Part shown: one piece after another, positions 55,140-64,000 of the stretch
Numbering within the stretch: position 1 is the first letter of the stretch
Layout: each line of letters starts with the position of its first letter
NCBI GenBank assembly: GCA_902702965.1
Contig: CACRXP010000984.1
Span: 2,770 to 66,769 of the forward strand
Direction of reading: 5' to 3'
Length of the DNA: 64,000 nucleotides
Origin: Spirometra erinaceieuropaei
Lineage: Eukaryota > Platyhelminthes > Cestoda > Diphyllobothriidea > Diphyllobothriidae
The notes under the pieces: generated by a model
Databases searched by the model: none
What the model saw: only the letters and a program-made list of their open reading frames with translations
What the model was told of the DNA's origin: nothing
Program-made: the position numbers and the translations under genes

Positions 55140-58100
55140 GACGACTGGTTAAATTGCGGCCGTTAAAACGCAGGTTATATACCGAAGAACGGTTTTAGGT
55201 AAGGTGCGCAGGAGTGATTCGAGCATAGTCTCAGGTGTATTGATATTCAGCAATTTGTTGCGTGTATCACCTGAATTTTATTTTAATAATTATCTCGTTA
55301 AATTTTACGTCTGCTCTTTTGCCAGAAAATCAAGACGCACGTGTGCCGTTACCAATAAGCATATTATATTTTCCTATTATTTGTGCAGTATAAATTCCAA
55401 AACCGCCCCAAGTGTGCTTCAGACTATGACTTGCAAAAAAGCCTTCGAGGTGAAATCTAGAACACTCAAGAAGCAGTGCTGATTTGTGCTAGAAGGTGCT
55501 TTCATGAACGTCGTCGATGGTCAGAAACAAATTGTATCAAATGCAGGCTACTACTTCCTTTCATGAAACACATTGTAAACCGTCTTCGTATGCAACCCAA
55601 TATCTGTAAAACATATTTCGCTACTATGTTGCAGCCTTTACAAAAGTCAGACGCATTGCAATGTCTTTCAAAAAGAAACGCAATACACACGTGCACCGAA
55701 AGGGTGTATTTGGCACCGGTTGGTTCACAGTGGCTGGCTGCGGTACCGTCTCTCAGGTTAATCCAATTTTTTAGGTTTGCAAATTTTCTGGCTAACTCTT
55801 TGGTCCAGTTATATGGTAACGGCATGCACTGCGATACACCGAGATGGGCCTAATCAGTAGATACACCTTATTGCTATACTATCTGCATGAACTAAATTGT
55901 AACGGCCATGATATGTACTCAAAGTTTGCACAATCGGCACGGCGATGGGGAGAGACTTAATCACTAATGTGTAAATTAAGTGAATGAACTCGTCATACGG
56001 AAAGTACACTTGATATAAACGGTTGCAATGAGGCTTGACGGCAGTGTGCTGAATAATTTCGCCAAACAACGCAGAAAGTGCCAAGGTTGTAATGTCAACA
56101 TGCTGCTGGCCATGTGTTTGTGGAAGCCCATTGACGTGAACTACAATTTGGATTCCGTGGAATGGGCAACATATTTTTTTCCTCGCCGACCACCTCTGTG
56201 ATATAATTCTTGAAAATCGTGGACAATACACAAACGACCGAAAGAATCATGGTTTGAAGCCATAAATCAGAATGCATGGGTTAGACCTTCATTTTCTGAC
56301 GACGAAATTTGATTTTCGAATCATGTTATTCTCATGTTTGCTTCTGAGCTGATTTGATGTATTGTCCGGCGGATGTGTGAAGTTTTTTCAATCAGCCGCA
56401 ACCAGTCTTTGAACGAGTTTTGCGTTCTCAATTATCCGTGAATAAAAGGACAACGTCTCATGAACAGATTTTTAATGCAGCCTTTTTCAGATTTCGGCCC
56501 GTACTACCGATAATCGTATGATATAATATGCTCATGAATACGGCAGAAATCACTATAAAGTCCCGGATGCTATATAATTGCTACTAATATCAGCATACTT
56601 ACTGCCTTCACAGAATAAAAGATATTGATTCAAGGTAATTTTTAGTAACTGTGAACATAAATTAAAACGGCAATTGTATAATGCAGTCCGGGCACCTAGA
56701 CTTGTTATGCTAAAATAAAATATATTGTTCCATGTTGTGTGAGGTAACTCACTAAAGTTAAGATGATGAACGTTTGCTCGCATTTAATCCCGATCAGAAT
56801 ACTATAAGGCTTTAAACGGTCGTAAAGTTTACTTATTCTTGAAATCCCGTTAGAATTTTATCTTGCCGCCTTACTATCCAAAGTGTTTTCTTAAATTGGA
56901 AAGGCGGGATAACAATGGCAGATATTTTGGAAGTTTATTATGTCTAGTAAGTGTTCGCCCTTCGAGCTTAACTCTTCGCGAAGTAGCCGTTCTCCTCCAT
57001 TATTGCATGAACTTACTGACACGACTAACCGGAAACTGTTCGTTTAAATGATCTTGTGCAACCGCATTTTGACTCCAGTACCGAGGTTAATTACATGTAG
57101 GATTTTCTTGAAACTTTGGTTCAGTTCATTTTAACGTATTTAAGGAAGAGTAGGTATTTACATTTGAAATCCTTATTGGTTGCACGCAGAGAAGTATAAG
57201 GAGAGATAAGAAAAGAAGTAAAATGATATTCTTAACCCGCACGTTTCTTAAAAACGAAAATGCCAAATCTTCGGACTTATTTTAGTTATATTGACGCGGA
57301 TGTCGGCATCATTTTCAATTTCTTGTTTTCCTTAAATTACATTGGTAAGGACCTGATATGTTAAGGAGGGTCATTGGTAATATGTACAGACCTCACAAGG
57401 TATCCGAGGTCTTGTGTACTGGCCATGTTTTTTGGGTTTAGGGATAGCAGATTCGGAGGGTGTTTTGGAAATCAACAAGTTCTTTTTTTCCATAGCAACG
57501 TATATCGTACGTTTAATGCACTCGATAATTTATGGTTTCGTGAAATGTCTTTCTATGGCACATGTACGTGCCACTCCGTGAGCGCAACCTGTTTGCAAGC
57601 GTCTGTTCCCCTTTAACGAAAAGCGTTTGCTGGATCTCTTCTGATTAAGGCCGCACCGGCGGTGAACATCATTTAGCCATAGATAGTTACATCCGCAACA
57701 ATGTTTGCTAATGGCATGCATTCACAAATCTACCTAAAAGTAAATTAAAGTCACTCATGCAAAATTATGATTGGCAATGTGAGAGAAATAAGCTTCATCT
57801 TCGGACACATAGCCATCTAGCATTATTACTGAACGTAGTTAGAAGGATTTTGTCGATTCTAAACCGAATACTTACTAGAATGACATAAGATCGCTACGTC
57901 GTCCGAAAACCCATACAATAACGTGAATAACTTTTGGACAATATGCTTAATAGTATAAATCCTCAAAAACTAAATAAGGTTAATTGCTCTAATAATGCCA
58001 CCTTTATACCGCGCTCGGTATAGGGCGAGCGGGCGACAGACTGTTCGTGTACTTTAATGGTGTAATACTTTGCAGTGCGTAGCCCGCAGATCACGTACGA

Positions 58101-58980
58101 GTGTAATGATGCGCGTTTTCTGATGGTTGGCAGGTCGACTGTACTTTGTTTAGTGAAGACAAATTAATCAGCGGCTTATACTCACGTGTTCTTTGTTCTT
58201 AGAAGACGACGGCTACGAGCTTCATAGACAGCAATATTTCACCAATGAAAAGTAGCACGCATACGATGACAGGCGAGTATTGCAGATGGGTGGAACTCGT
58301 AATCACTGAACTGCAAGTACGCTGACGGGGACGGTGGTATCGCATGCCAAACTGGAGTCCGCGCAATTTTCAAAAGATGCTCAAATACTCCTATTCGTCC
58401 TTTTTGTTATAGGATCCTCTCACCCCGGCAAGATAATATCAAATTTGCTAAAAGCTGCCAAAGGCCTGCAGAAGACGTAACATCACAGAATATCACAGGT
58501 TTGCCTTTTAGCTCCATTTTTACGTCATTGGTAGCTGACAGGTTTGCCTTTCTAATGGTTTGACAAAATAGTGTCTGAATATGACCAAAATAGTAAATCA
58601 TGCGAATCTCAGCCTCAGAAGTTCCTTCACTGATGGTTGAAACCTAAATATTAATTAATATAATCGGAGTTGATGTCGGAATCGACGGTGCGTCGGATGT
58701 AATAACTGGATTGAATGAGTGAGAATGCTTAATTTTGCGGTTTCAAGCATACTAAAGCAGTGAGACGTATGAGATGCTTTAAGAAACTACGAACCATAAA
58801 TGCAATGTGCTGTGGATCATTAAAAAGGGATAGGCATGATGCCGTTGGAAGTGACAATGCAAATCTTAGAAAATCTCACAATTAAAGGCGAGGTTAACAC
58901 CAAACAGCACTCTGTTTTCGAGGACAGTGTCTGGAGACCACACGAACGGCTAATAAATTTGTAAAATAACGTATATTTTG
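55140..58980. other. Long stretch without assigned gene
   Basis: The longest frame, 55476-55853 (plus, 125 codons), is mirrored by a minus frame of 107 codons. Neither shows a known motif or good splice sites. The rest is AT-rich with short frames. A host gene with small exons could be missed here. Confidence 0.35.
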
Positions 58981-58984
58981 TGAG

Positions 58985-59211
58985 TGGTGTCTAAGAAAAT
59001 ATATCTGAATTTGTGAACTATCGAAAACCAATGCGAAAAATACCTGCCAATGAAATAAACACCTTTTACCGAGTGCAGTTTTTAAAGGAGATCGAAGGGA
59101 AATGCATTCGCATTATAAGCAATATCACAACTCAACCTAACTAATCCTTTCTAACTGAAAAACCGTTTAAAAAATTCAGCTAACTTTTCATGAACTCGGT
59201 CTCTCACAGCG
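58985..59211. mobile_element. TIR element, right arm, abutting PLE-A
   Basis: The phrases ACTATCGAAAACCAATGCG and TTCATGAACTCGGTCTCTC are the family's right arm, ending CACAGCG before TA (59212-59213). The ATG inside this arm (59190) is the formal start of the next open frame, so the first residues of that frame come from the TIR element, not from the PLE. Confidence 0.5.
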
Positions 59212-59366
59212 TACACATACTTTGCGTACATATACATAGGTGCACATGCATATCGTTTTTACACAAATGCCGAAGGAAGAAGATTTTGCCAAAATCTGTC
59301 CAAATAAAACCTGCCATTAGAACTACTCAAGGATATCAAATTGCATTACGTTGCGGCCAAAATATG

Positions 59367-61528
59367 CTTGGAGCCTTTATATCCAGTGCTCACTTCAGAC
59401 TTCAGAAATGCCAAGCTTCTAAAGAACAGCATGCGCAATTCTGCCGAAATAATCTCTCTTTAGAAGTAGTTGAATCTCTAAACGAAACGATTGCCTGCGT
59501 TTCCAACATCGAAAGACAGAAAAAAAGAAGTATCTTAGACAAAAAATGGATGGCCATCTCTCAGCGAATTCCTACAAACCAAACTTGCTCGACGAAGGTA
59601 GTGAACCTATCAGCAACAAAACTTACAACGACCGAAGAAAATGTACTTTCTATCGGAATGAAATATAATCCATCCGATGCGAAAGACCTAAACTTCCTTG
59701 CAAACTTGGAGCCTATAAAATTAGCAGAAAATCTTACGGACGATGAAGGTTTCACAATCCGGAATAGCACTGTACATGCCTTTAAGAACCGAAATCCATT
59801 TTCGGTACCATCACAAGAGGAAAGGAAAGCACTTAAAGCATTAAAAAGTGACAAAAGCATTGTCTTACTTCCTGCGGACAAAGGTGGGTCAACTGCAATT
59901 TTAAACAAAGCAGACTACAAAGAAAAGATGTTAGTATTATTAAAGGATAGATCAAAATCCAAACCTCTTACCACGGACCCTAATAAAGCGCAGAATACGG
60001 CCACTAAAAAAGTTCTAAAATGTCTTACAGGAAAGAAACAAATATCAGGAGATATTGCCAAATCCTTACGACAAACTGAATCAGTCATTGCTAAGATCTA
60101 TGGACTACCCAAGATTCACAAACCTGAAGTACCACTGCGACCAATAGTATCGTTAATCGGTGCACCTAATTACAAGATTTCTAAATGGCTATTCCACAAA
60201 CTCTATCCGTTGACAAAGGATTGTGAAACATCAATCAATAATTCAGCAGAAATTCTGGACAAATTGCAAGGACTGAGAATCGCAGCAGATTAAATAATGG
60301 TATCCTTCGATGTCGTATCTCTGTTCACCTCAATACCATTGGATTTAGCAAGACAATGTACAGAGGAACTTCTCCAGTACTACGACATGGATATCCCTGC
60401 ATCTGCTTTACTTGAACTCTTAGACCTTTGTCTAGAAACGAACTTTTCATTTGCGCAGGACTACTATCAACAACTGAAGGGAGCCCCTATGAGATCACCC
60501 ATCTCTGATTTTCTGGCAGAAGTCACGATGCAGAAATTAGAGGCCATCGCCTTACCACTAGTTAACCCCAAATTATGGGTACGATATGTTGATGATACGT
60601 TAGTCATTGTTAAAAGTGATCAACTGGCAATACTCCACAATATTATTAACTCAACACTTCCAGGAATCACATTCACACTCGAGAAAGAGGCTGACAACAA
60701 ACTCCCTTTTCTTGATGTCCTCGTACAGAGAAAGCCTGACGGGAAATTTCACACTTCGGTTTACCGCAAAGAAACCTACGCGGAAGTTCTTTTGCATTAC
60801 GAGAGCAATTACCCGATCTCTCACAAACGGAGTGCCGTGAAAGTCTCCTTAACCGAGCAAGAACCCACTGCTCTGACAACGAAACACGTCAAACAGAACT
60901 GAATTATTTGTTCAAACTATTTTCCCATAATGGGTATCCTAGATATTTTGTACACCGATGCATGCGACGACAGGAGTTAAAAGAAAAAGAGAAGGAACTA
61001 GATTGTTCCGATCAGGCGCCCAAACCTAAAACCTGGCGAACACTTCCATACACTAAGAATGTGTCTGAACTAGTTGAAAGACACCTGAGGAAGCACCAGA
61101 TACATGTGGCGCACAAACCGACGACTACACTTCGTAACCAGCTTGTACACCCTAAGGATAGGGTTGGCTATTTAGATAAGAAGGTAGTCGTCTATAAGAT
61201 ACCATGCAACACCTGTAATGCGGTTTACTGTGGCCAAACCGGGAAATCGGCCTCTACACGAATACACGAACATCAGTTGGCCGTAAAAAGGCGAGACTAC
61301 TTGTCCCAAGTTGCCATGCATACTTTAGAAACCGGACACAAATTCGCCTGGGAAAGGGCCCGCATTGTAGGTGTCTGTTCATCTAAAAAGGGCCGTGAAT
61401 TTTTGGAGGCCATCCATTCTGATAACGCATGCCTCAATAGACACGTAGAATTGGATACGGTGTACAACAGCCTCAAGGAAAAGTGGAAAAGGCATTTGCC
61501 AATCAGAGTAAGACACCAGCAGGAATGA
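59367..61528 (+). pseudogene. PLE-A reverse transcriptase and GIY-YIG endonuclease, one stop, one frameshift
   Basis: The first frame (to 60293) gives fingers (VLLPADKGGSTAILNKADY) and AKIYGLPKIHKPEVPLRPIV, ending at a TAA directly before motif A. The same frame resumes with MVSFDVVSLFTSIP (motif A), GAPMRSPISDF (motif B, with Arg for Gly), RYVDDTLVIV (motif C) and NKLPFLDVLVQRK. A shift near 60840-60850 moves the thumb/linker into another frame (from 60908: FSHNGYPRYFVHRC). GIY-YIG follows: VYKIPCNTCNAVYCGQTGKS, TRIHEHQLAV, REFLEAIHSD. The stop and shift make this copy inactive, but few changes separate it from an open frame. I chose the first Met region after the TIR-derived part as the start. 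Confidence 0.85.
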
Positions 61529-61574
61529 CAAGGCAAACTCGATTTTTCGGCATGTTTAAATTTGACTGTTTTGC

Positions 61575-61632
61575 ACATTTATTCCACGTCTGAAGACGAC
61601 TTGGGGAACCAAGATCGGAAATTTATAATAAA
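61575..61632 (+). ncRNA. Possible hammerhead core, family A
   Basis: CTGAAGA (61590-61596) fits CUGAnGA. Stem II CGA-CTTGG pairs with CCAAG-A-TCG through a one-base bulge, followed by GAAA (61618-61621). A stem III ATT/AAT with a TAT loop can be drawn. Stem I is weak here. Related copies at 26.06 kb and 24.78 kb (CTGACGA, GTCGAAA or GTCGAGA) share the layout. Lower confidence than the family-C motif. Confidence 0.4.
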
Positions 61633-61700
61633 CCTTGTTAATCTTTCCCAAAGAGCTTATTTCTTTCGAAATATGATTCTTGGGATGCCTGTTTTCAAAT

Positions 61701-61795
61701 TCATACCTATACATATATATGTATATGCATATATATGTATGTATATATGTATATGTATGTATATGTATATATGTATATACATGTATATGAGAAGA
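61701..61795. repeat. TATA/TATG microsatellite
   Basis: Repeats of ATGTAT and ATATGT units between the 3' end of PLE-A (plus strand) and the 3' end of PLE-D (minus strand). Both elements end in it, so it was either the shared target or is carried by the tails. Confidence 0.8.
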
Positions 61796-61824
61796 TAAGG
61801 CGATCACAAGAACCATGGATTTAT

Positions 61825-61870
61825 TTGCCTGACGTTTCGAAAGCAAACAAGCTTCCATCATCGGAGGTGG
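61825..61870 (-). ncRNA. Hammerhead-like core, family D
   Basis: The minus strand reads CCGATGA (61864-61858), a stem-II hairpin GGAAGC/GCTTTC, then GAAACGTC (61838-61831) and AGGC. The U4-equivalent is changed to C, which would impair catalysis. The tail after it (ATGGTTCTTGTGATCGCC) is shared with 21.34-21.39 kb and 26.2 kb. Confidence 0.55.
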
Positions 61871-62095
61871 GTTGCGTACTGCACGTCACAGTATCTAAGG
61901 GTTTTTCTTTCGTGCTGGCGTGTCACTGACTTCCAGCGCGCTGCATCACACGGTATGGCGATGGTTGTCATGGCGACATCGGTTTCTCCTCATCCTTTGT
62001 CGGGTGTGGGGAGGGGGGCGGTGCCGGGGTGACAGCGGCCATTGCTCTTGTTTGTATTGTCCGTTGTCCGCCCTCGACGCATCTCGCCTTCCTGC

Positions 62096-62285
62096 CCCGT
62101 TCGCACCTGCCCGTATCCGCGTGGACGGTGGTTGTCATGCCACTGTTGACGTCGGCCTGGGGGGTCCTGTCGCTGTCGGGGGATCTCGTCTCGCTGTCCC
62201 GTTCACACCTGCCCGTAGCCGTGTTCACGGTGGTTGTCATGCCAGGGTTGACGTCGGGCTGGGGGGGTTTGTCACTGTCGGGCGT
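62096..62285. repeat. GC-rich tandem repeat, period about 102 bp, two units
   Basis: Unit 1 starts CCCGTTCGCACCTGCCCGTA at 62096 and unit 2 starts CCCGTTCACACCTGCCCGTA at about 62198. Both include GGTGGTTGTCATGCCA and TTGACGTCGG. It lies in the 3' region of PLE-D. Open frames on both strands here reflect the lack of stops in GC-rich repeat DNA, not genes. Confidence 0.75.
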
Positions 62286-62456
62286 TCTCATCGAGTGCTG
62301 GCGTCTGTCCGCGTTCGGACCCAGAAGGCGGTCTCCTGGGTTTGCGTTCGCCGCCGGTTGTCCCCCGGTTTCGTCCGTTCCCGGTGCCTGTCTATGCCCG
62401 TCCACGTTCCCGCTTGGTCCGGGTTTGATTACTGCCGTCTCTGGCCTGACGAACCG

Positions 62457-63563
62457 TCAGTAGCCCTGCCTATTGAACTTCACCCGTAGGGTTTGGTAGG
62501 CAGCCGGCAGAGTTACGCATCGGTTGATTGAGGTAGTTGTGGTGTGCCAGGCTTCGAGTGTCTCCCTGACCGTTTGATAGCTCCTTTGGCCCAAGACTTC
62601 GGCGTCTTGGAAGGCGAAGGCGTGGCCAAAAGCTGCGCAATGTTCTGCCACCAACGAGAGCTGATCCATTCTTCCTACCGCTCTTGCGTGCTCGTCCATG
62701 CGGGTCTGCAATCTCTTCCCGGTTTCTCCAACGTAGTTTGCCTCGCAGGAACTACACGGGATCCGGTAGACGACGTTGGCAGTTTCGCCTCGTAGCAGAG
62801 GCGTTTTTGGTCTCATGACCAAACGTCTAATTGTCGCTTCGGGTTTGTGGGCGATGCCGATACCCAATGGTTGCAAGATACGAGCAACTGCCTCGGAAAC
62901 GTTCGCAATATATGGCAGCGCTCGCCAGACTTTCGGCTGATTTGCCGCTGACTTTACGGTTGCTCTGGACTGTCTGCTGCGTTCTATGAAGCTGCGGGGG
63001 TAACCGTTGGAGGTGAACATCCGCTGTAGATAGTGGAGTTCGGCTACCTTGTCGGTCGGTTCGCTGCAGTGAGTGTCAACTCTCCTGTAGAGAGATCGAA
63101 CACAGCTTCGTTTGTGACACAGCGGGTGATTGCTGTGGTAGGACAGGATTTGGCGAGTGTTAGTGGCCTTCCTGTAGACCGTGATATTCAGGCTCCCGTT
63201 GACCTTGCGATGGACCAGAACGTCTAGAAACGCGATCTGATTGTTGTTCTCTGTCCTTATGGTGAATTGAATATCGGGAAGAACAGAGTTCAGTAGCGCG
63301 TGGAAATTCGAGACCATTTCCCGTTTGAGAACGACGAAAGTGTCGTCCACATACCGCGCCAAAAATTTTGGCTTATATGTTGCGAACACTAACGTCTCCA
63401 ACTTTTGAAGAGCAGCTTCAGCGATGAAACCGGATAGTGGTGAGCCCATCGGCGTACCTTTGATTTGTTCGTACACAGTCCCTTCAAATGTGAAGAACGT
63501 TTGGAGACAGTATTTAAGCAGCTGCACCAGGTGCCCCCTCCTAGGGGTATTGTTTGCCTCCAT
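62457..63563 (-). CDS. PLE-D reverse transcriptase (C-terminal part) and GIY-YIG endonuclease
   Basis: 368 codons are open without stop or shift. Motifs in order: CLQTFFTFEGTVYEQIKGT, motif B PMGSPLSGFIAEAALQKLE, motif C RYVDDTFVVLKRE with both Asp, NNQIAFLDVLVHRK, and the thumb with HKRSCVRSLYRRVDTHCSE. Then a linker (WRALPYIANVSEAV) and GIY-YIG: NVVYRIPCSSCEANYVGETG, catalytic Arg in RLQTRMDEH, and ETLEAWHTTTTSINRC. Fingers and motif A are missing, so it cannot act as a polymerase. The GIY-YIG domain looks complete and could still make a nicking enzyme if expressed. The Met at 63563 sits next to the microsatellite and is not a native start. The lack of any disabling change suggests a young insertion. 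Confidence 0.88.
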   Translation of the reverse strand: MEANNTPRRGHLVQLLKYCLQTFFTFEGTVYEQIKGTPMGSPLSGFIAEAALQKLETLVFATYKPKFLARYVDDTFVVLKREMVSNFHALLNSVLPDIQFTIRTENNNQIAFLDVLVHRKVNGSLNITVYRKATNTRQILSYHSNHPLCHKRSCVRSLYRRVDTHCSEPTDKVAELHYLQRMFTSNGYPRSFIERSRQSRATVKSAANQPKVWRALPYIANVSEAVARILQPLGIGIAHKPEATIRRLVMRPKTPLLRGETANVVYRIPCSSCEANYVGETGKRLQTRMDEHARAVGRMDQLSLVAEHCAAFGHAFAFQDAEVLGQRSYQTVRETLEAWHTTTTSINRCVTLPAAYQTLRVKFNRQGY

Positions 63564-63612
63564 GTATATATATGTATATGTGTATGTGTGTATGTATGTG
63601 TATGTGCCCTCT
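63556..63612. repeat. TATG/TGTG microsatellite at the truncated end of PLE-D
   Basis: Repeats of ATGTAT and GTGTATG directly at the 5' break of the element. They resemble the microsatellite at its 3' end (61701-61795), so the element may have inserted in a long microsatellite. Confidence 0.75.
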
Positions 63613-64000
63613 GGGGTGTAGGGGTGTCAGCGGTGGGTCCACGTGGTGGTCGTAGTGGTCGCTCACCTGCTTGCAGGTGAGACTACGCCTAGCGTCCATT
63701 TGCTGGCACCTAACTCTCACCTGTGGCTCCACGTAGCTGGGCCCTGCCCAGCGGCCACACCCCGGGCAACCGTCTCGACCGGCGGGCTAAACCAGGTGAG
63801 GGTATCCGTGCGTGCACCTGCACGCGCGGTACTGCGGTCTGCGCTGGCCGGATGGATCTTCGCGTCGACATCGTCGAGACGAGGCTCTGCCTGGACCATC
63901 GTAGGCGGCCACCAGGTAAGTTTCCCCTCAGGTAAGTGCGCTTGCTTTGTTTCTTCCTTTTGTTTGTTGAAGTTCCGCGTCGTACGCTGCGCTTGCTGCC
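63613..64000. other. GC-rich block with repeated splice-donor-like words
   Basis: GC is far above average. CAGGTGAG or CAGGTAAG words occur at about 63674, 63795, 63914 and 63930 on the plus strand, the last two 16 bp apart. A plus frame at 63723-63935 ends near them, but a minus frame is open too. It may be a first exon region of a host gene running beyond the window, or the 5' region of a retroelement. No product is recognised. Confidence 0.3.

Larger units (their letters stand above)
59220..61700 (+). mobile_element. Penelope-like element, family A, near full length
   Basis: The copy contains the N-terminal region, RT, GIY-YIG and the 3' tail (to the GGGATGCCTGTTTTCAAATT phrase), with one in-frame stop and one frameshift. 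The tail includes a hammerhead-like core (61590-61621). Its 3' end runs into a TATA/TATG microsatellite, as do other family-A ends at 20.83 and 26.17 kb. The true 5' end is unclear; coding homology starts by about 59.37 kb. Confidence 0.8.
61796..63563 (-). mobile_element. Penelope-like element, family D, 5'-truncated, open frame
   Basis: On the minus strand it runs from a break just before RT motif B (63563) through GIY-YIG, a GC-rich 3' region with a tandem repeat, a hammerhead-like core and a tail, into a microsatellite. A second microsatellite lies at its truncated 5' end. The GC content is well above that of families A and B. Confidence 0.8.

Noticed and set aside
55476..55853. 125-codon plus frame overlapping a 107-codon minus frame.
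   Set aside because: No motif, no good splice sites, and no means to choose between strands.
61920..62489. Long plus-strand frames of 189 and 144 codons and a minus frame of 145 codons.
   Set aside because: All lie in the GC-rich tandem-repeat region of the PLE-D tail. Stops are rare there in every frame, and no domain is visible.
63723..63935. 70-codon plus frame in the GC-rich end block.
   Set aside because: Open on the opposite strand as well, with an Arg-rich product typical of GC-rich non-coding DNA.

Overview
This window looks like repeat-rich nuclear DNA of a flatworm (platyhelminth; tapeworm or fluke). The grounds are the long AT-rich stretches without continuous genes, the small candidate exons with GT/AG boundaries, and the mix of retroelements: several families of Penelope-like elements (PLEs) with GIY-YIG endonucleases, CR1/Jockey-type non-LTR elements and a Gypsy relic. 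There is no bacterial gene organisation. The species cannot be fixed from the sequence alone.

Layout. 0-3.7 kb is AT-rich and holds one long-arm TIR element. 3.7-8.1 kb is a pile-up of PLE copies (families A, C and B), mostly on the minus strand. 8.2-9.1 kb is another TIR element. 9.5-11 kb has a terminal exon of an unknown protein and a possible ligand-gated-channel-like exon. 12.6-13.3 kb has a 140-bp direct duplication. 14-15.8 kb is a 5'-truncated non-LTR element with an open RT frame. 17.3-19.9 kb is a minus-strand Gypsy relic with one LTR. 20.3-22.4 kb has PLE pieces nested with TIR elements. 23-28.8 kb holds a candidate two-exon secreted gene (signal-peptide exon near 23.0 kb, terminal exon near 28.3-28.8 kb) whose presumed intron is loaded with PLE copies in opposed orientation. 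30.9-44 kb holds scattered candidate exons and a decayed CR1-like element (35.6-37.9 kb). 45.1-45.7 kb is a further PLE piece. 48.5-51.2 kb is an almost intact PLE-C with terminal direct repeats. 51.6-52.8 kb is the best TIR element. 54.1-54.4 kb is an inverted SINE-like pair. 59.2-63.6 kb holds a near-complete PLE-A (plus strand) and a PLE-D with an open RT/GIY-YIG frame (minus strand).

How the parts fit together. The PLEs encode a reverse transcriptase joined to a GIY-YIG endonuclease. The tails of families C and D carry a hammerhead-ribozyme-like core (CTGATGA, a stem-II hairpin, then GAAACGTC). In family C this core lies 43-44 bp downstream of a TATA box. The same core recurs at five clear places and one degraded place. 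Several PLE tails lie in inverted pairs or against TA/TATG microsatellites, and TIR elements with TA target duplications have inserted at some of these junctions. The host coding content seen here is small: a paralogous pair of terminal exons that match no family I recognise, plus several exon candidates resting only on splice-site and reading-frame evidence.

All assignments were made by eye. No database search was possible, so percentages and boundaries are approximate.
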